Positions 26,087 through 35,922 of a stretch of DNA of 64,000 bases are shown here, one piece after another. Numbering within the stretch: position 1 is the stretch's first letter; every line of letters starts with the position of its first letter. Location: assembly GCA_022710585.1 (NCBI GenBank), contig JAKLGV010000002.1, forward strand, positions 62,001 through 126,000, in the 5' to 3' direction. The notes below the pieces were generated by a model. That model was not told where the DNA came from. It saw only the letters and a program-made list of their open reading frames with translations, and made no database searches. The stretch comes from Deltaproteobacteria bacterium (GTDB taxonomy: Bacteria; Desulfobacterota; Syntrophia; Syntrophales; Smithellaceae). The position numbers and the translations under genes are program-made.

Positions 26087-27433
26087 TTACAAGGGCAGAT
26101 TCTTACATATTGACATTGTATACAAACCTCTTTTACCATTATGGCCTGATTCAAAAATAATTTCTGCACCAGAAGGTGACCATTTGGGATGTAAATCTAT
26201 CCGCTTCTGTCCTCTATATCTGAAAGGCTGGTGAAATTTACCCAATTCGTGGATTACATCCTTCGTAACATCATATAAATACAAAAAAGACATTCTAGTA
26301 CTATCAGGATATGTGTCTATGACAAGCCACCGCTTATTCGGCGAGAAAGAAGGATGGCCATCTATTTTGGGGAGTTTGTCGGAGAATAAAGACACTGTAT
26401 TAGATTTATCTTTAAACTTAAAATATCCAGCACCTTTTCCTTCAACAAAACAATAGGAAAGAATGTTTTCGTTATCAATCCAGCAACAGTGTGAAGTCAT
26501 AAGATCACCATTTAATATATGTAGATCTGTTCCGTCAGGGTTCGCAGTTATTAAACGCATAAATCTGCCTTGGGGGCCAATCCATCGATGAAGAAACATA
26601 AACCGCGTACCGGCAGGATTAATGTCGATATGGTTTACTTTATGCGCAACGCCATTCATTGTATCTGTTTTAGAGATTATTTTGAGCTGTTCTAACGAAA
26701 TAATTAGTTTTGTATAACCAGTTGTTAAATCAAGATACCAAATGCCATCCTCTTCATCATTAGGTAAGTCTTTTCTTCTCACGTTGAAATACCCATAGTC
26801 TGGTCTCATTAGTGCCAGCCTTTCATAATTCAGGCCAAGAGCATATTTGCCGGTTTTGCTAACATTGTTAATCGCGATATCATATATGGTTTGCAATTTT
26901 CCTGAAGCATCAATAACTTTCGATACATACTTTTTATTTTCTACATCATAATCATTATATATAACCATGTCTTCATGCCCAAGGAGCCATTGCAACATAC
27001 ATCCCTGTTGCCAGTTCCAGGATCTTGAATCAGCTATTTGCTTTATGCGTCCGTTGCGTTCCTTAAGCATAATATTTACTGGTTCAATTAAACTTCCATG
27101 AGTTTTTTCATTATTAACTTTTAAAAACAGGAGATCACCTTTATTATTGACAGGTGATATATTATAGTAACCAAAAAAAGAAACAGTTAAATCATACACT
27201 GCAATTGGTTCTTCAACGCATCCCTCTATCACACAAAATTTTTTCTTGATAAGATACCGCGTGAAAAGATAACGGATGTACCTTAATCCTTCTAATACAA
27301 GGCCATTTTTTTTTAATGGAAGTTTTCTTATAATATTTTTTACCATGGCAAAAGTTCTGGGTTCTATTAACCTACCCAGAGAATAAGGACCTAGTTGAAT
27401 TAATCTGAAGATTTTCCTTTGTGGATTGTTCAT
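26087..27433 (-). CDS. Beta-propeller (TolB/oligogalacturonate-lyase-like) protein of unknown role
   Basis: 448 residues without signal peptide. Propeller-type strands recur: NHIDINPAGTRFMFLHRW, TSHCCWIDNENILSYCF, DGHPSFSPNKRWLVIDTYPD, LHPKWSPSGAEIIFESGHNGKRGLYTM. The His-rich positions resemble oligogalacturonate lyase. Such proteins turn up in polysaccharide loci without known activity. It overlaps the wzy-like gene by 62 nt if ATG 27433 is used; a later start is possible. Confidence 0.6.
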   Translation of the reverse strand: MNNPQRKIFRLIQLGPYSLGRLIEPRTFAMVKNIIRKLPLKKNGLVLEGLRYIRYLFTRYLIKKKFCVIEGCVEEPIAVYDLTVSFFGYYNISPVNNKGDLLFLKVNNEKTHGSLIEPVNIMLKERNGRIKQIADSRSWNWQQGCMLQWLLGHEDMVIYNDYDVENKKYVSKVIDASGKLQTIYDIAINNVSKTGKYALGLNYERLALMRPDYGYFNVRRKDLPNDEEDGIWYLDLTTGYTKLIISLEQLKIISKTDTMNGVAHKVNHIDINPAGTRFMFLHRWIGPQGRFMRLITANPDGTDLHILNGDLMTSHCCWIDNENILSYCFVEGKGAGYFKFKDKSNTVSLFSDKLPKIDGHPSFSPNKRWLVIDTYPDSTRMSFLYLYDVTKDVIHELGKFHQPFRYRGQKRIDLHPKWSPSGAEIIFESGHNGKRGLYTMSICKNLPL

Positions 27434-28697
27434 CTTTCTGAACTATTAGTAATATTGACATAAGAAATGCTATTCCTGCAAAACCAACAGTAGGAATTGT
27501 GTCGTTAAAAAAGTTCTTGATAAGTAATTGTACAAAGATAGCAGTGGCGAAAGCATTAATACTTAGGTCATCTTTGTATTGAAATGCTATTTTAAAAATA
27601 TATCCTATAAATCCTATTAATAATATCAGAATTATCAAGCCTCTATCAATTAGAAAGCTTAGATATCCATTATGGGTTGACGTACCCGCCTCCTCGATAA
27701 ATGTACCAATGCCATGTCCAAACAATAATGATTCTGATGAGGCATTTTTGTACATTTCCATGGCTGTTATCCACTTGTCAACTCTACCACGCCCATAGAG
27801 CTGCTCGTCAATAGTTTGATATCTTATAATTTCTTCGTCAAGTAAATATCTATCAATCCCCAGTAAGCTTAAAGAGGAAAAGACTGCGATGATTAATAAT
27901 ACCACTGAGATAATAATCATTGAATACCGTGCTAACGATAAGCCAGCCGTTCTTTTCATTAAAATATAAGTAACAAGGCCAAATATAAATGCAATCATTG
28001 ATCCACGACTGCCGGTTAATAATAAGCTTAAAATATTTAATATCAGTATCGCGAACAATATATATTTACTTTTATTGTTTAAATTAAACAACATTCTATT
28101 GCTTAATATATATATAATACAGATACTTGCAATGCAAAATACCGAAGCCGTTCTATTGGGGCTACCATACCAACCAGTTAGGCGATAAAGTGTTCTATAC
28201 GTCTGTTGTATTGATAGTGGTCCCAATGAAATACTGCCAACTGTATAGACGTAATATGCGAAAATAGCTGATATTACGCTTATAATAATAAATAAATTAC
28301 AAACATGGACAACATACTCTCTTTTGCTGAAATTATAGATTTTTAATATATTGTAAAATGTTAAAATCATCACGATTTGTGATCCAGCCATGATGAATGC
28401 AGACTTTGTGCTTTGATCACTGGAAAAGAGCGCAAATATTATTGTTAGTAGATTAATTATTAAATATAGGGCAATACCAAATGGCCTTATTTTTACTGTC
28501 GATACTTCAATTTTAACTGATTTATGCAATAACCTGTAAGTGATAAATAACAAAAATGAGCTGTATAATAATATATATCCGTGAATAGCAAACAAACGAT
28601 CACGATATAGACCATACTCATAGGAGAATAAATAACTTAAAATGAAAAAGTAAGAATATAAAAAAATATATTTGAATTTTAAATATTTTTTTAGCAT
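27372..28697 (-). CDS. wzy: O-antigen ligase/polymerase-like membrane protein (Wzy-like)
   Basis: 441 residues with about ten to twelve hydrophobic helices and a large loop containing ESLLFGHGIGTFIEEAGTSTHNGYLSFLIDRGLI, the typical Wzy_C region, plus LLLTGSRGSMIAFI. Polymerises repeat units at the periplasmic face or ligates them. The presence of a Wzx flippase next to it favours polymerase. Confidence 0.8.
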   Translation of the reverse strand: MLKKYLKFKYIFLYSYFFILSYLFSYEYGLYRDRLFAIHGYILLYSSFLLFITYRLLHKSVKIEVSTVKIRPFGIALYLIINLLTIIFALFSSDQSTKSAFIMAGSQIVMILTFYNILKIYNFSKREYVVHVCNLFIIISVISAIFAYYVYTVGSISLGPLSIQQTYRTLYRLTGWYGSPNRTASVFCIASICIIYILSNRMLFNLNNKSKYILFAILILNILSLLLTGSRGSMIAFIFGLVTYILMKRTAGLSLARYSMIIISVVLLIIAVFSSLSLLGIDRYLLDEEIIRYQTIDEQLYGRGRVDKWITAMEMYKNASSESLLFGHGIGTFIEEAGTSTHNGYLSFLIDRGLIILILLIGFIGYIFKIAFQYKDDLSINAFATAIFVQLLIKNFFNDTIPTVGFAGIAFLMSILLIVQKDEQSTKENLQINSTRSLFSG

Positions 28698-28718
28698 AAG
28701 GGGTTGTGAATGTTGCGA

Positions 28719-29411
28719 TTATAAAATTTTAGTTGGACCTTTATACATTGGAATGTCAAACAATTTATGCAACTCAAACTCTGTAGTAATTACATTATTT
28801 AGCATGCCTTTTTGTTTCAATGTCATAAAACCACAATAATCGTTTATTAAATGGCCTCTTCTTCTATTTGTGCCTTTGTGCCAAGCATAAACATCATTGC
28901 CAAAGCCAATACCTGACACACAAATTTCCGCTTCAGGAAACCTTTGACGAAGTAATAATAAGGCAAATAAACCTGTAGAAAGTTTAATTATTTTCCTTCT
29001 AAATAAATCGTAAAAGATATACTTTGATTTTTCTCTTAAGGCAAACCCCTTACACCACAAAACGTTATTTATGAAACTCTTTCCTAAAATTTCCCATGTC
29101 AAATTTTCTTTTTCATCATAACGTAGATATTCAACCTCATCATATTTGTAGTTAACTTCATTCAGCAATTTAACGATATCAACATTGCGATATTTAATAA
29201 CCCAGCTCTTAATAACATGTTTATTTTTTAAATTCTCTTTAGTAATTAATGCCAGATCTGAATTCCAATAGAAAATACTATCCCCAAAAACATGATAAAT
29301 GTTGCATGTAAACTCTTTGCTATAATAAATAGAGCCATTGACGAAAACAACATTATCGTTTTCAATAGGTACAGCAGGTTTTGGTTTAGACGCAAGTAAT
29401 AGGATCTTCAT
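28719..29411 (-). CDS. Hypothetical protein, possible sialyltransferase-like (GT29) enzyme
   Basis: 230 residues, soluble. FVNGSIYYSKEF and HVFGDSIFYWNSD near the N-terminus and STGLFALLLLRQRFPEAEICVSGIGF, ending in GHLINDYCGFMTLKQKGM, recall the order of GT29 sialyl motifs, but the match is loose. In a cluster that makes a nonulosonic acid, a transferase for it would make sense. Treat the function as a hypothesis. Confidence 0.45.
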   Translation of the reverse strand: MKILLLASKPKPAVPIENDNVVFVNGSIYYSKEFTCNIYHVFGDSIFYWNSDLALITKENLKNKHVIKSWVIKYRNVDIVKLLNEVNYKYDEVEYLRYDEKENLTWEILGKSFINNVLWCKGFALREKSKYIFYDLFRRKIIKLSTGLFALLLLRQRFPEAEICVSGIGFGNDVYAWHKGTNRRRGHLINDYCGFMTLKQKGMLNNVITTEFELHKLFDIPMYKGPTKIL

Positions 29412-29500
29412 CTGTTAATATTTAGAAAAATAAGTGGTAACAAGGTGCATGCCAAACGTAAGTGACTTAGGTTTTTTAGCCTTGAGTTGTCTTTTAAATG

Positions 29501-30922
29501 TTAGAAGTGATGTTTTATTAGCACATGCACTTTATCCTTGAAGTGTACGAAAAAAAATAGCGTCATACATCCTACTATAAACAATTTTATAAGCAATGAA
29601 AGGTAAATGTTTATCTCTATAAAATATACTAGTGAGGCAAGCGGTACGAATACAAGTAAGCCTTTGATTATTAATTTCCAATCATAATCTATGAAATAGC
29701 ATTTTTTTGCGTACCAGTATTCAACTATAAACATCCCCGTGAAAGACAAGACAGTCGAAAATGCAGCACCATAGACACCATATTTGGGAACAAGCATGAA
29801 ATTTAACATGATGTTCAACATGGCACTCGATATCATGATTATCATCATGACAACTGTTTTTTTCTCCTGGTAGATTGAACGATTCATTACGCCAGCAGAC
29901 TGTGCAATAAAATAAGCCAATGCTATAATAGGGACTATTTTATAAGCTTCAATATATCGGGCATCCAGTAAAATAGTTATGGCTTCTTTGGAGAAGAAAC
30001 TGATAAAAAAGCATATTAATAACATGGCAATAACTAATGAATTGTTATAGAAAAAAAGTTTTTTTTTAGCATCTAACTGATCGTCAGAGTTAGCTAATTT
30101 GTAAAAAACAGGTTCGTAAGCCAGACTGAAGGCAGACGCTAAAATTAAGACAAGCCCTCCTATTTTATATCCTAGCGAATATATTCCAACATCAGATAAT
30201 GAACAATATCGTTCTAAAAAAATTCTGTCAGATAGGTTTAAAACCCAAGAGCTAAGAAAAACGGGTATCATGGGCAAGCTATATTTCAGACTTTCTTTTA
30301 TAATAGTGGGCTTAAAAGTTATCTTAATTATTTTAAACCCTATAAATAAGAATATAGGTGCCATTATTGCAGTGCCAATCATTTGGCCCTTGAGCATGCC
30401 AGCAGCACCAGCTTTCAATTCCACAATAAACCAAAGAATAAAAGCTGCTTTTGTAACAAACTGCATAATTGATAATATTACAAAGCTTTTTGCTTTTTGT
30501 TTCAACCGGAGATATAATTTAGGCACACGTTCGAATACAGAAAAATAAGCCGTGATAATAGCGTACACATAAAAAGGATAAAAGGGGATTGAACTGTATA
30601 TTAATGCAATAAGGTCCTTAAGTAAAAATAATAGTGCCAAAACTGCGGTGGCTATGCCTAATAAAGTTAAAACGATTGTACCTAAAAACTCTTTTTTCTC
30701 GTTTTCAGTCTTATGATCCCAGTACAGCCGCGTAACCGACCTTTCAATTGCAAGAGTTAAAACAACAGCAAGGATTGCATTCAAAACCTGCAAGGAGTTT
30801 ACGATACCATAATCAGCAGGCGATAAATAGCGCGTGTAAATTGGCAATAGAACAAAAGCGGCGACATCAGGAAAAACATTACCGATGGTGTAGATAATGG
30901 TGTTTTTAATTATTTTTGACAT
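29501..30922 (-). CDS. wzx: Wzx-type polysaccharide flippase (MOP superfamily)
   Basis: 473 residues with about twelve to fourteen membrane helices; starts IIKNTIIYTIGNVFPDVAAFVLLPIYTRYLSPADYGIVNSL, the standard Wzx N-terminus. Moves lipid-linked repeat units across the inner membrane for the Wzy polymerase and Wza/Wzc exporter encoded elsewhere in the window. Confidence 0.88.
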   Translation of the reverse strand: MSKIIKNTIIYTIGNVFPDVAAFVLLPIYTRYLSPADYGIVNSLQVLNAILAVVLTLAIERSVTRLYWDHKTENEKKEFLGTIVLTLLGIATAVLALLFLLKDLIALIYSSIPFYPFYVYAIITAYFSVFERVPKLYLRLKQKAKSFVILSIMQFVTKAAFILWFIVELKAGAAGMLKGQMIGTAIMAPIFLFIGFKIIKITFKPTIIKESLKYSLPMIPVFLSSWVLNLSDRIFLERYCSLSDVGIYSLGYKIGGLVLILASAFSLAYEPVFYKLANSDDQLDAKKKLFFYNNSLVIAMLLICFFISFFSKEAITILLDARYIEAYKIVPIIALAYFIAQSAGVMNRSIYQEKKTVVMMIIMISSAMLNIMLNFMLVPKYGVYGAAFSTVLSFTGMFIVEYWYAKKCYFIDYDWKLIIKGLLVFVPLASLVYFIEINIYLSLLIKLFIVGCMTLFFFVHFKDKVHVLIKHHF

Positions 30923-31161
30923 ATCTCTTTAAGAATTTGTTGAAAAACAATATTATGACGCTACGTATTAAATGACGGAGGCGTTCTGGTGCTATGGAAA
31001 GAGAATCAGCATTTATAAGTTCGAAACTGCTCTACTGAATGTTTATAACAACACCCTATGAAGTGCTGCTTCCTAATTGACCTGCGCCTATTATTAGATT
31101 CTTGTTAATCATCAAGTGTCATGCGCAATCATTTTATTAATGTATCTAAAAACTGCTAATT
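30923..31161. other. Spacer without recognised feature
   Basis: 239 bp between wzx and an acetyltransferase gene. I see no ORF, repeat tract or clear terminator. Confidence 0.5.
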
Positions 31162-31743
31162 TTATTCTATATGTTGCTTCAATTTGATTTCGCTTATAAT
31201 TTTCGCTGGATTTCCAACCGCCACAACAAAATCAGGTATGGTTTTTGTGACAACACTTCCAGCGCCAATAACAGCGTTTTTACCAATAGTAACTCCCGGA
31301 AGAATTGTCACATTAGCACCAATCCAGCATCCACTTTTTATTAGTACTGATTTCGAATCAAGAAATCCCTGGTCAATAATAGGATAATTAGGATTTCCGA
31401 AATTATGTTTGGTAACATAAAAATGAACACACGAGCCTATTAAGACATTATCTTGAATTGCAATACCAATGTCATTTTCTCTTGTATCTGCAAACAACAT
31501 AGTGCCAGGGCGAATCACTACTCTTTTGCCAATGCTTATTTTAGAACAACCTATTGCATATGCACCAGGCCGAAACTCAGCTGTATCGTCAAAATATTTG
31601 AACTTCTCTTTACATAACTTTAGCATTGTAGACTTGAAGTGTAATCGCCAGTGAGTACCCAGTATATCAGGCCCTATTCGATCTGCGCTTTTCCAGAACG
31701 AAATCCTGTTGAAAAAATCTGATATAAATAAATTACTTTTCAT
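31162..31743 (-). CDS. Hexapeptide-repeat acyltransferase
   Basis: 193 residues with a left-handed beta-helix: YAIGCSKISIGKRVVIRPGTMLFAD, IGIAIQDNVLIGSCVHFYVTKH, GCWIGANVTILPGVTIGKNAVIGAGSVVTKTIPDFVVAVGNPAKII. Overlaps the CMP-sugar synthetase gene by 11 nt, suggesting it modifies the nonulosonic acid or a neighbouring sugar. Confidence 0.82.
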   Translation of the reverse strand: MKSNLFISDFFNRISFWKSADRIGPDILGTHWRLHFKSTMLKLCKEKFKYFDDTAEFRPGAYAIGCSKISIGKRVVIRPGTMLFADTRENDIGIAIQDNVLIGSCVHFYVTKHNFGNPNYPIIDQGFLDSKSVLIKSGCWIGANVTILPGVTIGKNAVIGAGSVVTKTIPDFVVAVGNPAKIISEIKLKQHIE

Positions 31744-32455
31744 TCAACAGCTCTTGATTAAAGTTTCTTTTCTTCATTATAAAGGTTACAAAATCAAAAT
31801 CTAACTCGCTATCGATATCAATGGACCGATCTTCAGGCATTTCATATAATAAAGTGTCTTCATTGAAGAGAGTTGTCTTGTTAAATAATACATCGTGTTT
31901 CCATACGTAAATAGACGCGTTCATGTCAAAACATTTAGGCGAGTCCTGTCTCCGTGTTACCGATGAAGGTAATGATTTCGAAAGGTGAACAATACCTTTC
32001 TCGTTTACTTCGACAAGATTAAAGTAGGGCGAACGTCTGGCGGGTGCGCCTGTGATAACATTTGAAACGTTTTTTTCTTCCAATAATTTAACTGCGTTGA
32101 TAATATCTTCCTTTACACGAAGCGGGGAAGTTGCATCCAGATCAACAATCACATCGTAACGATCATTTGCGATTCTCTCAACTTCTTGTACACAATGCCT
32201 GATGACAGGTAATTTAGGTGAGGTACTTTGTGCAAGTTCTGAAGGCCTTCGAATGAGATAATCAACCCCGGCGTTTTCTGCCACGGTAAGAATTTCATCA
32301 GAATCACTGCTAACCGCAACAGCATTAAATATTTCTGATTTTCTTGCTTGTTCAATGCTGTATGCAATTAAAGGTTTACCCAGTAATGACCTTATGTTTT
32401 TCCCCTTAACTCCTTCAGAGCCACCCCGCGCACAAATCGTACATAATCTTTTCAT
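31733..32455 (-). CDS. legF: CMP-nonulosonate (legionaminate) cytidylyltransferase
   Basis: 240 residues from ATG 32455, which overlaps the previous stop as ATGA (a GTG at 32467 is possible). NeuA-family signature ICARGGSEGVKGKNIRSLLGKPLIAYSIEQA, VSSDSDEI, VDLDATSPLR, and RRQDSPKCFDMNASIYVWK. Activates the nine-carbon acid with CTP. The legionaminate assignment comes from the PtmE/LegBC neighbours. Confidence 0.85.
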   Translation of the reverse strand: MKRLCTICARGGSEGVKGKNIRSLLGKPLIAYSIEQARKSEIFNAVAVSSDSDEILTVAENAGVDYLIRRPSELAQSTSPKLPVIRHCVQEVERIANDRYDVIVDLDATSPLRVKEDIINAVKLLEEKNVSNVITGAPARRSPYFNLVEVNEKGIVHLSKSLPSSVTRRQDSPKCFDMNASIYVWKHDVLFNKTTLFNEDTLLYEMPEDRSIDIDSELDFDFVTFIMKKRNFNQELLNEK

Positions 32456-33363
32456 TTTTGGAACCACTTTCCCTGTTCTATTGTCTTCTCTATAACTTCT
32501 ATAACCTTTAAAACTTCCAGCCCTTCATCAAATGAACACAGATTTTCACATTGATTATCCAACACGGCAAGATGCATCGCCTTATAGGACATATCTTTGT
32601 CTGTGTACAACGTTTCAACTTTTTGATCTATTGTTACTGATGATTTAATGAGATCTGCTTCTATAGTGTGTTCTTCTGTATTTATCAGAATGAATCGTCG
32701 ACCAGTATGATCCAAATAGTTTAACTGTAACGTTACTATCGGACAACTTTGTGTAACCATCGATATTGCACATGTATCATCACTGGTTATTTCCAGTGCG
32801 CTAAAATGCCCACCCATCGCTGTCACACGTGTCCAACCGTTTAACAACCAAATGAGATAGTCTAATTCATGACTTAAATCCCTTAATACCCCACCGCCCA
32901 TTATCTTACTTGCAGAGTAAGATTCACGATAGTCTCGTTCAGGGTGCCAGCTAGGTAAATATTGGCCGGCATATGCCATTACAGATATAATTTTTTCGCT
33001 TGCAAGAAAAGATCTCAGTTTTTGTATAACTGGATGAAATCTTAGATTGTATGCCACATAAATCTGATGAAATGATTTAATGTTAATGTTCTGAACTTGA
33101 TGAAACAGAGGTTTTTCAACAAGTACTGTGCCTGTATAGCCAAGCTGGATCAAATTTTTTATTGTTGTATGATGTTCAGTGGTATTATTTGAAATCACAA
33201 TATATTCAGGCTTGTGCGCTTCAAGGCCATCCGCTATTTTTAAAAATGTATTCTTATAGTCAATTGCCCTTTTACTAACGACAGCAACATTACAACCCAA
33301 ATCATTTAATAATCTTACATGACGGCTGCCTATTGAGCCATATCCAATAACTAAAACGTTCAT
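32452..33363 (-). CDS. Gfo/Idh/MocA oxidoreductase of legionaminic acid cluster (PtmF-like)
   Basis: 303 residues. Rossmann N-terminus NVLVIGYGSIGSRHVRLL, VEKPLF near residue 94, and SHELDYLIWLLNGW in the substrate domain. Sits between CMP-synthetase and SDR genes in the same order as ptm genes of Campylobacter flagellar glycosylation islands, hence PtmF-like; the reaction it performs is not certain. Confidence 0.7.
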   Translation of the reverse strand: MNVLVIGYGSIGSRHVRLLNDLGCNVAVVSKRAIDYKNTFLKIADGLEAHKPEYIVISNNTTEHHTTIKNLIQLGYTGTVLVEKPLFHQVQNINIKSFHQIYVAYNLRFHPVIQKLRSFLASEKIISVMAYAGQYLPSWHPERDYRESYSASKIMGGGVLRDLSHELDYLIWLLNGWTRVTAMGGHFSALEITSDDTCAISMVTQSCPIVTLQLNYLDHTGRRFILINTEEHTIEADLIKSSVTIDQKVETLYTDKDMSYKAMHLAVLDNQCENLCSFDEGLEVLKVIEVIEKTIEQGKWFQK

Positions 33364-33373
33364 TTATTTTATA

Positions 33374-34141
33374 TCACCACGTCGTCCAGCCACCATCTAT
33401 CAATATGTTTTGTCCCGTTACAAAAGAGGATGCATCCGATGCCAGATAAATTACGCCGCCTACTATTTCTTCGGCTTTGCCCATGCGCCCCAGTGGCGTC
33501 TTGAGAGCATATTTTTCCACAAAAGATTGAACCTGATTGTTGAAGATGCCACCAGGGGAGATTACGTTTGCGCGAACGTTATCCTTTCCGTAGTAAGTAG
33601 CGATGTATTGTGTCATAGCAATGATGCCGGCTTTGATAGATGCATAAGCCACAGGCATAGTCATTTCTGTACCGTCATAAATCGAGAAATCAGGCGCTAC
33701 AACACCATAGATTGACGCTAAATTGATAATGCTACCGCCACCTTTTTTCTTCATGTGCATGGCTACTTCTTTACACATGAGAAAATAGCCGCCAAGATGG
33801 TTATCTACATTCACCTTCCATGAATCAAATTGTATGTCCTCAAACTTAGCCCCCCAATCTTCAGTACGAGGATAAGCACAGTTAACCAGAATATCGATCT
33901 TGTCATTCTCTTCTGCAACTTTTTTTATGATATGCTGTACAGATTCAATGGAAGAGATATCGAGATTTATATACTTAATATTTTCATACTTAATATTTTT
34001 TAATGGCTTTACATTATTATCTGCAACGTAAACTTTGGCCCCATATTGATATAAACCTTCAACTATTTCGCTGCCGATCAAACCCAAGCCGCCGGTTACA
34101 ATTGCAGTTCGATTTTTGCATGAAAAAATATTTTTGTACAT
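33374..34141 (-). CDS. ptmA: SDR-family oxidoreductase (PtmA-like)
   Basis: 255 residues from ATG 34141 (AAGG just upstream; ATG 34162 has none). TAIVTGGLGLIGSEIVEGL cofactor motif, NCAYPR, catalytic Ser in IINLASIYGVVAPD, Tyr-x3-Lys in AYASIKAGI, and the C-terminal VTGQNILIDGGWT. Probable PtmA of a legionaminic acid locus; its exact step is not established. Confidence 0.75.
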   Translation of the reverse strand: MYKNIFSCKNRTAIVTGGLGLIGSEIVEGLYQYGAKVYVADNNVKPLKNIKYENIKYINLDISSIESVQHIIKKVAEENDKIDILVNCAYPRTEDWGAKFEDIQFDSWKVNVDNHLGGYFLMCKEVAMHMKKKGGGSIINLASIYGVVAPDFSIYDGTEMTMPVAYASIKAGIIAMTQYIATYYGKDNVRANVISPGGIFNNQVQSFVEKYALKTPLGRMGKAEEIVGGVIYLASDASSFVTGQNILIDGGWTTW

Positions 34142-34186
34142 AAACCTTAAGGCCTCAAGCATTTATAAATATTATTTTTTAATTCT

Positions 34187-35257
34187 TTATATTTTAAACT
34201 TCTCAACGGTTTCTTTATATTTTCCCCATTCTCCAACATCCATCCAGGCATTTTCGCTTATGGGAAAAACACCGATTCTTTCCCCAGCCTTTTTAATATC
34301 TTCAATGAGTTGTGTGATATGATAAAATTCACCCTTAGGAATTAACTTCAAAGCGGTTGAATTGACAACATACATGCCTGTGTTGACCAAAAAACTTAAA
34401 TTCGGTTTTTCGTTGATTCTGCAGAGTTGCCCGCCATTTTCGATTTCACAGACACCGTATGGGATGTTGTAATTTTTTACAGAAGCCACAATGGTAATTT
34501 CATTTTTATGATCTTTGTGAAATTTAAAAATTTTGCTGTAATCTGCCTCAATGAGAATATCGGAGTTCGAAACAAATATTGCACCTTTTAATTTAGAGGG
34601 CAGATATTTAAGCCCCCCCGCTGTACCTAAAGGTTTGTTTTCATCTATATATGTAATCTTATATTTTGTTTTAAACTCTTCGAAATAGGCCTTGATCATC
34701 TTTGATTTGTGATTCAATGTCACATAGAAGTCAGCCATTCCATATTCATGGAATTTGTCCATGATCAATTCAATGATAGGCTTGTCACCGATGGGTATCA
34801 GCGGTTTTGGTAAAATCTTGGTAAAGGGGTCAAGCCGCGTTCCTTTGCCGCCCGCCATTATAACCACAGGCACATCAATCCTTTTTTTTCTTTTTGATTT
34901 TTTCTTACCATTTGCTGAAAAGACTTTATCCCAGGTAACAATATTGACAAGCTTTCGCTCTTTATTGAGTATGGGTATAACCTCAACCTTGTATTTCAAA
35001 AAATATTTTTTTAGTTGCTCATTTGAGAATTCGTTTTCCAGTAAATATATGGGTTTTTTATTATAAACTGAAGCGATAGTCTCTTCAATATTATTGCCTT
35101 TCAGGATATATCTTCGTATATCTCCATCCGTGAGTGCCCCTAATAATTTGGTGTCGCCATCCACTATAAACAACACTTTATCGGCTGTTTCATCCAGCAA
35201 TTTTAAAGCTTCGATGATTTTGATATTATCATGTATGAGTATTTTTCTATTGAACAT
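34187..35257 (-). CDS. ptmE: CBS-domain nucleotidyltransferase, probable glucosamine-1-phosphate guanylyltransferase (PtmE-like)
   Basis: 356 residues. Residues 1-115 are a CBS pair (VDGDTKLLGALTDGDIRRYILKG, VIPILNKERKLVNIVTWDKV); then a charged KKKSKRKKR linker; then a nucleotidyltransferase (VVIMAGGKGTRLDPFTKILPKPLIPIGDKPI, VSNSDILIEADYS, NTGMYVV). This build matches PtmE, which makes GDP-glucosamine for the legionaminic pathway. It precedes the other leg genes. Confidence 0.8.
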   Translation of the reverse strand: MFNRKILIHDNIKIIEALKLLDETADKVLFIVDGDTKLLGALTDGDIRRYILKGNNIEETIASVYNKKPIYLLENEFSNEQLKKYFLKYKVEVIPILNKERKLVNIVTWDKVFSANGKKKSKRKKRIDVPVVIMAGGKGTRLDPFTKILPKPLIPIGDKPIIELIMDKFHEYGMADFYVTLNHKSKMIKAYFEEFKTKYKITYIDENKPLGTAGGLKYLPSKLKGAIFVSNSDILIEADYSKIFKFHKDHKNEITIVASVKNYNIPYGVCEIENGGQLCRINEKPNLSFLVNTGMYVVNSTALKLIPKGEFYHITQLIEDIKKAGERIGVFPISENAWMDVGEWGKYKETVEKFKI

Positions 35258-35278
35258 GGTCTTTATGTTTTTACCTTA

Positions 35279-35920
35279 TCAGATATTGTTGATTGCTTTT
35301 GCTGGATTCCCTACTACTTTATAGCAGTCTTTTACATTATGGATTACCACCGCCCCGGCGCCGACGATGACATTACTGCCTATTTTTATACCTTGAATGA
35401 TTATTGCACCTGTGCCGATATGCGACATTTCGCCAACTTGAATATCGCCGGACAGCACTGCACCAGGCGCAATGTGTGCATGTTGACCAATTTGGCAATC
35501 ATGATCAACGATTGCGCCGGTATTAATAATTGCATTTATTGATATAGTGCTGCCTGCCTGAACGATGGCCCCAGCCATTATTTGTGCGCCTTCATTTATA
35601 ATAACATTTTCTGCTATTGTTGCAGATGGATGGATTACGGCTGTAAATTTGTAACCATCATTTATAAACTTCATATATATGGCTTTTCTCTTAACCGGTA
35701 ATGAAACTGATCCAAGCCCATTGACAAGTTCAATTGTTGCAGGGGAAAAATCTTTTACCTTATTGTCATTACCGATAATTGGAATCCCATTCATGGTTTT
35801 TCCTACCAGGGCTTCATCAAGATTTAAGATGCCGATAATTTGCCGGCCAAGCGTTTTTAGCGTCGCAATTAATACGCTGGCATGCCCACCGGCACCTATG
35901 ATGATTACTGGTTTACTCAC
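35279..35920 (-). CDS. legH: Sugar N-acetyltransferase (LegH/PglD-like)
   Basis: 213 residues from GTG 35920, 2 nt after the upstream stop; a TTG at 35926 would overlap that stop. N-terminal PglD-type Rossmann (VIIIGAGGHASVLIATL) and C-terminal hexapeptide helix ending VVGNPAKAIN, with the catalytic His in VDHDCQIGQHAHI. Acetylates the 4-amino group made by LegC. Confidence 0.8.
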   Translation of the reverse strand: MSKPVIIIGAGGHASVLIATLKTLGRQIIGILNLDEALVGKTMNGIPIIGNDNKVKDFSPATIELVNGLGSVSLPVKRKAIYMKFINDGYKFTAVIHPSATIAENVIINEGAQIMAGAIVQAGSTISINAIINTGAIVDHDCQIGQHAHIAPGAVLSGDIQVGEMSHIGTGAIIIQGIKIGSNVIVGAGAVVIHNVKDCYKVVGNPAKAINNI

Positions 35921-35922
35921 AA

